Shown here in pieces: positions 48,666 to 57,865 of a stretch of 64,000 nucleotides of DNA. The notes under the pieces were generated by a model. That model ran no database searches and was not told the DNA's origin. It was given only the letters and a program-made list of their open reading frames with translations. The stretch is from NCBI GenBank assembly GCA_963922205.1, contig CAWUHX010000078.1, forward strand, positions 992,001 through 1,056,000. The letters are read 5' to 3'. The stretch is from Romanomermis culicivorax. Taxonomy: Eukaryota; Nematoda; Enoplea; Mermithida; Mermithidae. Positions within the stretch are counted from its first letter, which is position 1. Every line of letters starts with the position of its first letter. A program made the translations under genes and the position numbers.

Positions 48666-49530
48666 AATTTGACACAAGTTACACTTCATCAGTTTGATTT
48701 TAATTCATTTCTCAACGTTATGAAGGTTCATTTTCCAGAGTTTTAGAAAGTGAAAATCCAAAAATTTTTCCGGCGCTCCGCGCCGGACTGAGAACTAAAT
48801 AAAATTAGATGATTCTAATCGGAACCACAGAAATGTTAATAGCGGATTTAATCCTGAGAATTCTATCGTTAACATACATCACCCGTTCCTGTAGAACACC
48901 AATATATTTTTCATGAGCTCATATTGACTAACAGAACCAGAATTTTCTCAATTTTTTTCCTCATTTTTGCAGGTTTCTGACTCCAAATACAACGAAATGC
49001 TTGGATATGCTCTTAAAATGCATAAAAAATCATCCGTAGCCACATTATGAACGTTTTTAAAAAGGTGGAAAATTTTGGGAAAATGAGGAAAAAATTTTGG
49101 GTCGGTGTAAAAAAGGTGGAAAATTTTGGGAAAATGAGGAAAAAATTTTGGGTCCGGTTCTCATGTGGAAAAAATCTTCGAGGAAAAAAAACGGTGGACA
49201 TGATAAAAGCCACGCCTGAGCTACTTAATGAATAATGATGATAATTAAAGTTATAACCGGCGCGAAGCGCCGAAAAATTTTGAGATTTGGACCTCCTAAA
49301 ATGCACCAAAATGCATCTTTTCAATATGAAAACCCGAAATTTTTCTTCCACATTTGTGGAAAGACCTCAAAAATTGTTTCCACATTCCAGATTTTTTTCC
49401 ACATTATAGTGCAAATGTGGAAAAAAACAGTGTTCCTTGTAGAAAAAATTTTTTTGTGCCATTGGCACTAATTTTTTTGGCCTCTTGTGCCAATTGGCAC
49501 GCCCGTGCACAAAAAAAACGCTGACTGAAA

Positions 49531-50110
49531 TACTTTCTTCTGTATACCTACAGTAAACTTTATTTGCTGACAAAGTCATGCTAAAAAATAATAACATGCA
49601 AAATTTTATGCACAGGCGACATAACCAGCGCAGGTATTTGCATGCTCCAATTTCGTGGTTGGCCACATGACTCATTGCATTTGCTTGAAACAGGACAAAA
49701 GATGATTTCTAAACTAAACCGTGTTCGCACATTTTCATCAAAAATCGAGCAAACGGTCGCCAAAATGAATCATCTGATGTAGCCCGGCATTCTGGGAATG
49801 ACCAGTGAGCCTAAAGCAAATTGTTTTAAATTGGGTTGAACTACTTTCGGAATATTGTTGCAATCTTGAATCCAGAAGAGCCTGGAAGTATTGTGATGGT
49901 CAACCAAATAGATTTTTTTCTGAACAAGACACGGCTGAATGTTGTGAATGATGTTAGAAAAGACCAGCCAACTGAACTCGCTCTGAATATCTAGCTCCTT
50001 TTATGAATACGGATTCCTGGTCGACCATCAAATTGAAACACGCCATTATGCATACATACAATCGAAAACGGGAAAAGTCAAATTTTCAGAATGATTCACC
50101 TGTTGTGAAT
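49531..50110. other. Spacer with no recognised feature
   Basis: After element Y3 the sequence is AT-rich; short frames on both strands show no recognisable similarity. The sequence around 49600-49790 is less AT-rich and could be an old element. Confidence 0.35.
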
Positions 50111-50129
50111 CTTAGGGCCGAATGACGAA

Positions 50130-50450
50130 AGGTGGGCTTGAGGCAAATGGCCGGATAAACAACGCTTGTTTATTTTGCCTGATTTACCCCGCCGTATGGA
50201 AAAGACGGCGGGGCAAATCGTGGGCTGAAGTGTGGGGCAAATCGTGGCCTATTTGGCGGGCTGAACTTGGGTCAAACTGCGGGCTGCATCTTGAGGCAAA
50301 TCTCGAGTCAAATGACGGGCTAAAGTCAGGGTAAACCGCGGGCCAAAACGTGGAGCGAAATATGGGCTAAATTGCAGGCTAAATCCAGGGGCAAAATGCG
50401 CGACAAACTAGGGCTAAAAGGCGGGCTAAACAAAGGACAGCCCGCCGCCG
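50130..50450. repeat. Left array of degenerate ~12-bp repeats (GGGCWAAAT)
   Basis: About 20 tandem units of 10-14 bp on a GGGCTAAATNNN theme (GGGCAAATCGT, GGGCTGAAGTGT, AGGCTAAATCCA and so on). A matching array in the same orientation lies at 51170-51400. GAATGACGAAAGGTGGGC at the left edge and GCCTGCCCTTCCGTCATT at the right edge of the second array are near inverted copies, so the two arrays may bound one element. Confidence 0.75.
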
Positions 50451-50451
50451 T

Positions 50452-50937
50452 ATGACGAGGGCCGGGTTGCATTGTGGCACTTTTCGGTCAACATTTAGTC
50501 CACGAAATAGCACTGTGGTGGCAAGATACAAAGAAAATGTTTTATTTCAAGAACAAATTGATGGATTCTCTGGAATACATAGATCTCTTCTAGACGAGGT
50601 GGTGGATGAAGATTGGGAAGAAGATCAAGTTGATAGACCGTCAACTAGAAAAGATCAGTTCATATTCATAGTTCAAATTAGGATATGGATTAGGAAAAAA
50701 GTGATTGATATGGTTTCCCACCGACTAGCACATCTGTACGACAGAAATAATGCATTAAATACTGCAAGCTGGAGTATTTGGGTTATGACCATTACCAAGT
50801 TAATCATAGTGTATTCTCCTGTTTCATTGTTAAAAAATGCACCCAACAGTCTCTCAGCTGCGATTATCCACAATGGACCCTTGCTTATTGACGTCGATTT
50901 TGCACATCTAAAAATCATGCACTACATACGACGATAG
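50452..50937 (+). CDS. Unrecognised ORF between two repeat arrays (161 codons)
   Basis: The longest open frame between the two ~12-bp repeat arrays. The middle portion has an acidic stretch (EVVDEDWEEDQVD) and then a more hydrophobic part (WIRKKVIDMVSH, SIWVMTITKLIIVYSPV). The residue pattern from FQEQIDGFSGIHRSLL onward looks protein-like, but I recognise no family and the start codon is uncertain because the repeat array runs into it. If real it may belong to the element bounded by the arrays. It could also be chance. Confidence 0.3.
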   Translation: MTRAGLHCGTFRSTFSPRNSTVVARYKENVLFQEQIDGFSGIHRSLLDEVVDEDWEEDQVDRPSTRKDQFIFIVQIRIWIRKKVIDMVSHRLAHLYDRNNALNTASWSIWVMTITKLIIVYSPVSLLKNAPNSLSAAIIHNGPLLIDVDFAHLKIMHYIRR

Positions 50938-51169
50938 TTATCGACATCTTACTGTAGACATGCTTTGCAGTCAAGGAATGTTTATCCTCCAAAGTAATCA
51001 CAAGTTGGCAATGTATTCCACTAGAAAAGGAGCTCATCATAAAAAATATGCTAACCACCACACTAACACTGTTCACGATCTACATTCTGTCGACACTGTG
51101 AAAAACCCTTTAACCCAGCACGTGAATTTGCCGGGTTAGTTGACTCTACCCTGCCCCACTTTCCGTCGT

Positions 51170-51400
51170 AAAGTGATGGCGAAATTTTCAGGCTAAACAG
51201 TGGGCCATTGTTGGGCTAAATGACGAGATGAATTGAGGTGCAAATGCCGGGCTAAATCGTGGGGCAAATGGTGGGCCAAAGTCTGGGGCAAATCTAGGTG
51301 CAATTGGTAGGCTAAATCTAGGGCTAACTGGTGGGCCAACTCTCGAGACAAATCGAAGGCTAAACAACGAGATAGTTGGCCCAGCATTTAGTCCTATTCT
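51170..51400. repeat. Right array of degenerate ~12-bp repeats (GGGCWAAAT)
   Basis: About 18 units such as GGGCTAAATGACG, GGGCAAATGGT and AGGCTAAATCTA in the same orientation as the array at 50130. The near-exact 12-bp step leaves two - strand frames open, with four-residue periodicity (APRF, LALD types); these are by-products of the repeat, not proteins. Confidence 0.75.
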
Positions 51401-51534
51401 GTCTCTAGCCTGCCCTTCCGTCATTATTACCTTTGGCCGAATGTTGACAGGAAATCGAGTTTACGTAACATAGTATGTCGTACAGAACGCAAAACAGTCT
51501 GTATTACCAAACTGCATGCAGTCTGTATATTCAC

Positions 51535-51745
51535 CATTGATGCCCATAGAGGGGTAGGGGTAAACCCTCCTACCTGAGGCCCCGTACACCCCCTGGCCCG
51601 AAAAAAATCATCAAATAAACCCTTTGAACTTTCTCGAAGACAGTTTTTTTTTTGATTATTTTTATGCATATCTCGTACGGAAAACATGTTTGATGGAGTT
51701 ATCTTTTCGTTTTTTTGCTCACCCACCCCAACTATACCTGGATAA
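51535..51745. repeat. GTAAACCCCC-family repeat, third copy, inverted
   Basis: Reads GGGGTAGGGGTAAACCCTCC, CCTGGCCCGAAAAAAATC and GAACTTTCTCGAAGACAG, the reverse complement of the block at 29365-29575 and 6740-6925. Confidence 0.5.
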
Positions 51746-51989
51746 AAGGTCACCCAAACACGCAAATTCATGTTTAATTAACGTCGGCATTCGAAATATT
51801 CGCTCCTTGTTCCAATGTCTAACTGCTTTTGAGATTTTTTTGGAATAAATAAAAAACGTTGTGTTGATCTGATTGAAAAAGCACAAGTTGCGATTTCATA
51901 AATTTGGTTAAAATTTATTGCATGCACTAGGCTATTCATTTTTGTAGGAGAATGACTTGGGGAAAATTGGAAGGAAAATTTGACCCATT

Positions 51990-52409
51990 TCCGCATTTGG
52001 GGAAAGGCCGGGAGGGGAAACGGCGATTGCGACGGAAAATTGCGTATGAGAACAAGCAGCTCGTTAAATTTGCTAAAAATATTTTACAGCACCAAAAAAC
52101 ATGTGAAATTCGCTCAAATCTGGAAAATGAAAATTTAATTTTTCCTCCGGATACGAATACCGACGGACTATTTCGAACGGAAATTTTTTGAGCGACGCAA
52201 TTGCAATTTTTCGGTTCGGTCGATTTCGCTTGACTACTATTATACTTTCCGTCGCTTGTGCGGGCGATGAAAATTGTTATACTTGCTCATCGGTTCGAAA
52301 AACTGCTTCCGTTCCGCTCAACAAGCCAAGGGCTTTTACGGTGGAACTTTTTTCTCAACAAATTATTAAAAGTTATTTGAGCATTCTCACAAATTTCTTC
52401 ACCCTTTAA
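51990..52409 (+). pseudogene. Possible coding fragment split by a one-base frameshift, family unclear
   Basis: A frame ending at 52191 reads AYENKQLVKFAKNILQHQ and later FPPDTNTDGLFRTEIF. The next frame, 52188-52409, continues with LNKPRAFTVELFSQQIIKSY. They overlap at a run of six T (52184-52189), so a one-base slip would join them. TDGLFRT resembles PDGLLRT of the central part of vertebrate PPP1R21, which the local PPP1R21-like gene lacks, but the match is short and could be chance. The region before about 52030 is repeat-derived. Confidence 0.3.
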
Positions 52410-53787
52410 ATTATAGTTCAGTAGAAAATCGTGAAAATAAAAAATAAGATCTTTTTCACCTTTCTTTACAGAAGAAGCTTTTTGGGAAAAATGTCGGAAA
52501 AGGGAAAAAATTTTAGGTTCCTTCTCCATTTAGAGAAAATTTTTTTGAGGTTTTGGTGCATTTTAGAAGATTCAAATTTCAAAATTTTCGGGCGTTATAA
52601 CTTCATTAATTCCACTTACCATTTAATCTGTAATAGTTTTCATCATGAATGTATTATCTTATGTTTTAATTGGTAATCTTATCTTGATATTTAACAAATA
52701 TCCGCATTTTTTCCTTGACCCATTTTTTGAGAAAGATCACGTCAACTTTCTAAACTTAACATAAAATGGATTCAAAAGCTTCATTGAAGTAGTTTTCGAA
52801 ATACTCTTCGTACTCACATCTTTTCGACAAGATGCATGAAAATCTACGATTTTTGAACGCAAAATACGAATCTAATTTTTGAAGTTGGGAAAATTGATTT
52901 TCCAGTGTCGGAAAATGTCAATACCCAAAAAAAATTTTCCGGCGCTGTTGAAACATAATATTTTTGAAGGCACCAAAGAATAGCAAAAATCAAATTTTTT
53001 GGAGTTCTAGACCATCAGATGATTGAATGATGATAACAAAACATCAACAAAAAAAACGTTTTTCGAATATTATAATGTATGAAAATAGCCGACTGGGAAA
53101 AGTTCAGTCTCAGATATTTTTGTGATTGTACCTTTTCTTGGATTTGCATAACAGCGATTTTTCTTCAATTTTAATGAATTGATGGCTCTAAAAATACCAA
53201 GTTTGAAAAAGCTAAAAAACACTCGTCCATAAGCATTTTTAAGCCAAAAAATGACCCGAGGAAAAAATTCTGACCCCTTCCCTCATTTGGGGAAAAGGTC
53301 GGCGGTAAAAAAACAGTGAGGAGAGATGTATTACGATTTTTTGGGGTCAGGGGTGTCCAGGCTTTCATGTAGTAGGGTTCACCCCCTACCCTAATGTGCG
53401 CGTATATCAAAATTTTCATTTCATTGTATAAAGGTGGTTTCATGAAAATTGTTGACTGTGTCATCATTTGAAAATATATAGGCTAATTTAATTTTTTTAG
53501 ATTCGGTTCGGATGCTGAAGAACGTAACACAGACCTGGAGTGTATAAAAGTCGCCCTTATTTGCAGAAAAAATCACTAGAAAGTCTAGGTGCGAAACTTA
53601 AGCGCTTTTAATAATCTACCATGTGCTGATTTAAAAATATTCAACTACACTATTAAATTCAAAACAAACATGATTTCTACCCAAAATCAAAGAATTCGCA
53701 TCACGTAAAACGGAGATATGAGCGGATTTTCAATACGAAATTCATGAACAAATAAACCATAATTATCAAACGTTGTTATGAAACATG
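52410..53787. other. Repeat-derived spacer
   Basis: Collinear fragments of the CTGCAC-family element body occur here (CATTTTTTGAGAAAGATCA near 52720, AATTTTCCGGCGCTG near 52935, TCATTTGGGGAAAAGGTCG ending in AAAAAAACAGTG at 53318). The left terminus could not be placed. No host exon was recognised. Confidence 0.5.
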
Positions 53788-54529
53788 TTAACCTTCGCGC
53801 AATTTAGCCAAATTTCGCGGGCACGATTGCATGGCGTCGCGATCGCACATATATTCCAACATTTTGTACGGATCGACAGTACTATAATGGACAAGGATTA
53901 GAATGAAATTCTTCAAGAGATGGAAATTTCAGCCATCAAGAAAAATTGATGAACTATTTAAGAGCATAGGTTCTTTCTTTCAAGAAGTTTTCGTTCAACA
54001 GGACATGACAAATGGCACAATAAAATATTTGCGATAGACAGTGAAATTGGGAAGCAACGGTTTCCATAATTTCGAGTGAAGCGTTTTGAATTCTGTCTGA
54101 TTCAAATATTGCTCTGATGCAATATTACTAATCTCAAATTTGTTCTATGATTAGTAAGTCCCTAATTTTATTTTTCGAGAGAAAGAAAGAACACAGTCTA
54201 AAAAATTCTCTAAATGCTACAATAAATTAAGCTTCACTAATCTTTCGCGAGCCAAAATCAAGTAATGTTAGCTCCAGCTGCATTTATCGATAGATACAAT
54301 GTTTAAGAAAGCATTTACAAATATATGCATAGATAACAACAACTTACGCCAGAAAATTTTCGTACTGGTTATAGTGACGTTTCACTATATAGTAATAGTA
54401 GAGCGGTATGTAAAAGCAATTGAAAATTGCGATGCCGACCATTGTACGACGACCTCGGGCGGCGCAATAGCCGAACATTTTTTTAGGACGCGGTATTAAA
54501 CCGGTGATGTTAGGAGCAGAAGAAGACAT
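53788..54529 (-). CDS. 91-aa single-span membrane protein, possibly cytochrome c oxidase subunit 6C-like, 2 exons
   Basis: Exon 1 is 54529-54348 (ATG at 54529-54527); exon 2 is 53881-53788 (TAA at 53790-53788). The 466-bp intron has GT and AG ends and joins in phase (GC + T, Ala). The protein begins MSSSAPNITGLIPRPKKMFG. It has basic residues (ARGRRTMVG), one hydrophobic span (IAIFNCFYIPLYYYYIV, residues about 33-49), then KRHYNQYENFLATVDPYKM and a C-terminus with DAMQSCP. Length, one span after a basic segment, and a Y-x-x-F-x-x-x-D...M...QS pattern recall COX6C (75-80 aa) of the inner mitochondrial membrane. The resemblance is weak and no cofactor or catalytic motif is expected, so this is a tentative family call; that the gene is real is more certain. 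Confidence 0.6.
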
Positions 54530-56568
54530 GATCTTTCTTTAAGTCGAAATCTGAACTTCGCCAAATATAGACTACAAGAAAACAAAAAGCAATTGAAAAC
54601 CGCTGATAAAAATGGTTAGCGGTTTGGTTCGGTGGGCACGAGAATGTTTTGCGGGAGAAACAGTCACTACTGCATGCAACTCTGCATTCAGTAATCCTAA
54701 TTTGGTACTCGATGAGCTAAATTAGTGAAAAATGTTTCGGGGAAATGGAAAATCAACAAATTTCTCTATAAAGTTACACATTGCAACCTAGCTTGTGGAA
54801 AAATGCTGGCTATAACACACTAATCCTACGATTATTTTCAAGTCAAAACATACCTGCAAAATAGGAGGGTAAACACCAAATTCGTGGGTCGTTGGGTAGG
54901 AGAGTAATCGATTTTTTTCGAACATTTTCAAAAAAATACTATTTTTTTGCCCAACTTTTTCGAGTCGAATGGAGGGTACCAACCAGGCGTTTTCTGCTTT
55001 GAAAATCGTTAGCCAAATGGGTCTCAGGCCTAAATTTTTAAGAGCCAAATTTAAATTTTGGGAGCCAAAAATTTATAATAGAAGAATATCGAAAAATAGG
55101 CTTGTAACATACTGTGGAAGGTAATTACATAGATGTTCAATCAGTTGATACGTGTTCAAACAAATTAGTTCAAAGCTTTATTTCCAGCTAGTGTTCTTCT
55201 GGTATAGACCTCTTTCTACATGTACAAAGCTTGGCCAAATTATCTTTGTACAGAAAAAATGTTTAATGCAAACCACCAAGATATTCCATGTATTTTCGCA
55301 GAAAGCTTTCCGAAGAGTTACAAAATGAAATCCGACGCGAAACGCCGAAAAATGTTAAATGTTTCCTGATTTCAGAGCCTGCAAAACACTTTAATCTAAA
55401 AATGAATGAAAATAACTATGATTCACTGAAACATAAATACATTAATCAAAATTATAGGAGCAAAAATGGCTCCTAGACCATAGTTTTTTCACGTACACCA
55501 AACAGATTTTTTCGGTTGGAACGGAAACCTTTTACCGAGTTTTCCAAACGGTAAGGACTTTTTGATGCAAAGTGCAACCTAAAATCTGACGACCTTTTTG
55601 ATTGAAGTGTATTAGGGCTTCCTGTCCGGAAATTTATTCATTCAGTTTTAAAACGAAAAATCCTGAAAATTTTTCGGCGCTTGGCGCCGGATTTTAAACG
55701 ATTTTTAATTCTGAATGTTCTTTATTAGGTTACAGTTGGAAAATGTCATTCTGTCTTCTGCTTATATCTTTTGAATATTAACACATCAGGAATGGATGTT
55801 TAATCTTGTATTGTTTCTTGACATAATTGAAAAAAATTAAGATTTTTTCGATTATTTTCTGAAACTCTTTCTGCGAACACTGCAGAAAGAGTTTCAGAAA
55901 ATAATTGAAAAATTGTGCGTGCATGCTTAATTTTTGTATTAAATAAATGGTTTAAAAAATCATTTTCCTGCTTTCTAATTGAAATTTTGAAAATATTTCG
56001 GCGTTGCAGCTGAATTTTTTGCAACATTCATTCTCGTGGTTTTATTCATCTGAGAACACTTTTTTGGTGCATTATTATGATATCTATCATTAAAAAACAG
56101 TGATTACGATCGATAACCTATACGTTTGCAGAACAATAGACTGAAAAATGCATTTTTCGACATTTTTTGAGACGAAAATTTTCGGTAGTCTTGCCACAAT
56201 TTACATTATTTGCCTCCAAAACTTACTAAATCCAGTTTAAAAAGGTTAGAACCGATGCGATTTGAATGAAGTCCAAGAAAATTAGCGATTAATCGTTTTT
56301 CTGATAAAAGTATCATCAATTTTAGAGCGAGAAACCATGTTAGTATTTTACGACGTATACTTTGAGAACTATGTAATATTATAAATATTATACTAACAAG
56401 ATATGAAGCAAGTATAAAATAATAATTGTATGGGATTACGTAGGATAGTAGGGAAATTGTTTCACTAGAATTCCGTACGGTACGGATCCAAATCCCACGA
56501 CCAAAAATTTTAGGGGCCATTTCCTAATTTTTAGGGGCCTAGGCCCCAAAAAAGACTGAAAAAGCCTG
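54530..56568. other. Intergenic region with repeat fragments
   Basis: Contains a repeat at about 55018-55482 (GGGTCTCAGGCCTAAATTT to AAAATGGCTCCTAGACC), related to sequence near 13607 and 14240. A GTTGCA-family fragment lies near 54775, a hairpin CGGCGCTTGGCGCCGG at about 55677, and a short inverted pair (TTATTTTCTGAAACTCTTTC near 55850 and GAAAGAGTTTCAGAAAATAA near 55884). No coding exon was recognised. Confidence 0.45.
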
Positions 56569-56576
56569 GTCTCAAA

Positions 56577-56849
56577 TAGGGATGGGACGGGTATCCGGAT
56601 ACGCGGATTTCCGCCTAAATTTTTATATCCGGATCTGCTGAACCAAATTTTTTTGGATCTGGATCCGCTATCGTTTTGGATCCGGATTCGATCTCGATTC
56701 ACTGCTGATTCACATCGGCTCTTTATTAATTTCTGTTTGCATTAAGTTTCACAAAAATGTCAAGTCAACGGTAGCTAAATTTTACTAGACAAACAGCAAT
56801 TTTTCAACAGTATCACCTAGGGCTTTGTCAGCACGAGAGAGCACTGGCG
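56577..56849. mobile_element. hAT MITE of the TAGGGATGGG family, right terminus atypical
   Basis: Starts TAGGGATGGGACGGGTATCC with GGATCTGGATCC words. GTCTCAAA occurs just before it (56569-56576) and again at 56850-56857, as a duplication would. The right end (CACTGGCG) is not the expected CCATCCCTA, so the element may be internally rearranged or the repeat may be coincidental. Confidence 0.55.
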
Positions 56850-57189
56850 GTCTCAAATAATTAGGGATGTGTCGGATCGACACTTTTGACAAAAGCGGAT
56901 CCGGATCGTAAAAAATTTGGTTCAGCGGCCCTGGATCGGATCCAAAAAATTTGCTTCAACAAGTCCGGATCTTGAATGAAAGATCCGACCGGATCCGGAT
57001 CTTATATGATAGCATGTGTATATGCTCATGAATAATTATGTATTATTACATTTAATTATTCTAAAATTAAGTTCTACGTACGAATTTATATTTCCTTTGT
57101 GTTGCTGTTTGTCAAGTATAATTAAGCTAACATTGGCATGAAATTTTTGTGAAACTCAATGAAGATTGGAATGAATAAAGATACGATTA

Positions 57190-57730
57190 GGTATCAGTAT
57201 AGCATGTCTCCACATGTCGCTTCAGGAACAAAGGTTGTTTCAGACGAATGGGCTGTGCACTGAAACATAGCCAACTGGCCTGGTTTCAACTAATATGTTC
57301 ACCAAACCGTGAACCATAGTGAGACCTTCGTCGACCTAATAACTGGCGCCAATACGCAGCGCATTGAATGCCACTGGGGCCATATCAAAACAAAGTTAGT
57401 TCGATTGATGCGCGGCACGTCGCCAAACTTTTTGTCGAGCCACCTTGCTGAGTACTGTTGGAAGAATATGCACATTGATACGCCATTTAATGATATGCGT
57501 GTGGAAATAGCTCGTCAGTTCCCCTCAGTCTGATAAAAATGTGGCCAAACTGCAAGAATAAATTTTGATTGAACTTTGAAATTATCTTTATTAGGAAAAC
57601 ACGTAAAGACTTGCTCCTATAAAATTTCTGATATATTCGTAATCAGGAACATCGAACTATTTTATAATTTAAACTCAAAATTTTTTCCAGTCGATTTTTG
57701 ACCCATGTGGAGACATGCTATACTAATACC
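57190..57730 (+). mobile_element. Merlin DNA transposon remnant (541 bp)
   Basis: Terminal inverted repeats of 27 bp begin GGTATCAGTATAGCATGTCT on the left and, inverted, GGTATTAGTATAGCATGTCT. The flanks ATACGATTA (57181-57189) and ATCCGATTA (57731-57739) are a 9-bp duplication with one mismatch, as for Merlin. Inside is the C-terminal part of an ISXO2/IS1016-type transposase. The 5' half is deleted. Confidence 0.9.
57214..57533 (+). pseudogene. C-terminal part of a Merlin (ISXO2-like) transposase with stops
   Basis: The frame reads TKVVSDEWAVH, stop, NIANWPGFN, stop, YVHQTVNHSETFVDLITGAN, then TQRIECHWGHIKTKL and a C-terminal LAEYCWKNMH, ending at 57533. NHSxxFVDxxTGAxTxxIE is the signature of the IS1595/ISXO2 catalytic domain. 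The second Asp (SDEW) and the Glu (RIECHW) of the DDE triad remain; the first Asp is lost with the deleted 5' half. Two in-frame stops show it is dead. Confidence 0.88.
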
Positions 57731-57865
57731 ATCCGATTATGACCGGATCTTAATCTTTGACAGAAGCGGATCCGGATCCAAAAAAATTTGGTTCAGCGGA
57801 TTCAGATCCAAAAATTAAGGCGGATATATGCGGATCCGGATACCCGGCTCATCCCTACAAATAAT

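Larger units (their letters stand above)
47438..49196. mobile_element. hAT-like element, CCTCAAAT word family (Z2)
   Basis: Starts CACCGTTTTTTTCCTCAAAT and ends TTCGAGGAAAAAAAACGGTG. The flanks GACATAAT (47430-47437) and GACATGAT (49197-49204) are an 8-bp duplication with one mismatch. Hairpins lie at 47597-47613, 48649-48665 and 48770-48786. A Merlin-like element is inserted at 47817-48493. A local 49-base tandem duplication (GGTGGAAAATTTTGGGAAAA unit) lies at about 49060-49160. Confidence 0.85.
46638..49432. mobile_element. hAT-like element, CCACAAATG word family (W)
   Basis: Starts CATTGTTTTTTTTCCACG and ends AAATGTGGAAAAAAACAGTG. A perfect 8-bp duplication TTCCTTGT is at 46630-46637 and 49433-49440. 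TTTCCACA/TGTGGAAA words repeat in both subterminal regions. Hairpins are at 46998-47014 and 49257-49272. A CCTCAAAT-family element is inserted at 47438-49196. Confidence 0.88.
45790..49522. mobile_element. hAT-like element, GTGCCAA word family (Y3), multiply nested
   Basis: Starts CATGGTTTTTGGCACAAAA directly after the GACTGAAA that ends Y0, and ends GTGCACAAAAAAAACGCTG, followed by GACTGAAA (49523-49530), whose first G overlaps the element end. Nested inside are a mariner-like MITE (46251-46373) and a CCACAAATG-family element (46638-49432). Hairpin TCGGCGCTTCGCGCCGA is at about 45933. Confidence 0.78.
56862..57857. mobile_element. hAT MITE of the TAGGGATG family (996 bp), carrying a Merlin element
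   Basis: Left end TAGGGATGTGTCGGATCG and right end CCGGCTCATCCCTA. A perfect 8-bp duplication CAAATAAT is at 56854-56861 and 57858-57865. GGATCCGGATC words occur at both ends, and the left and right halves pair (TTGGTTCAGCGG on both). A Merlin element is inserted at 57190-57730, splitting the MITE. Confidence 0.9.

Noticed and set aside
41300-49280. GC-rich hairpins considered as Helitron 3' ends
   Set aside because: Helitron ends have a hairpin followed closely by CTRR; the sequences after these hairpins vary and lack CTRR, and the hairpins lie in the middle of elements bounded by 8-bp duplications.
51188-51424. Minus-strand frames with four-residue periodic proline/arginine or leucine/histidine repeats
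   Set aside because: The periodicity is a direct by-product of the ~12-bp DNA repeats; two different frames show it equally, so it is not a protein.
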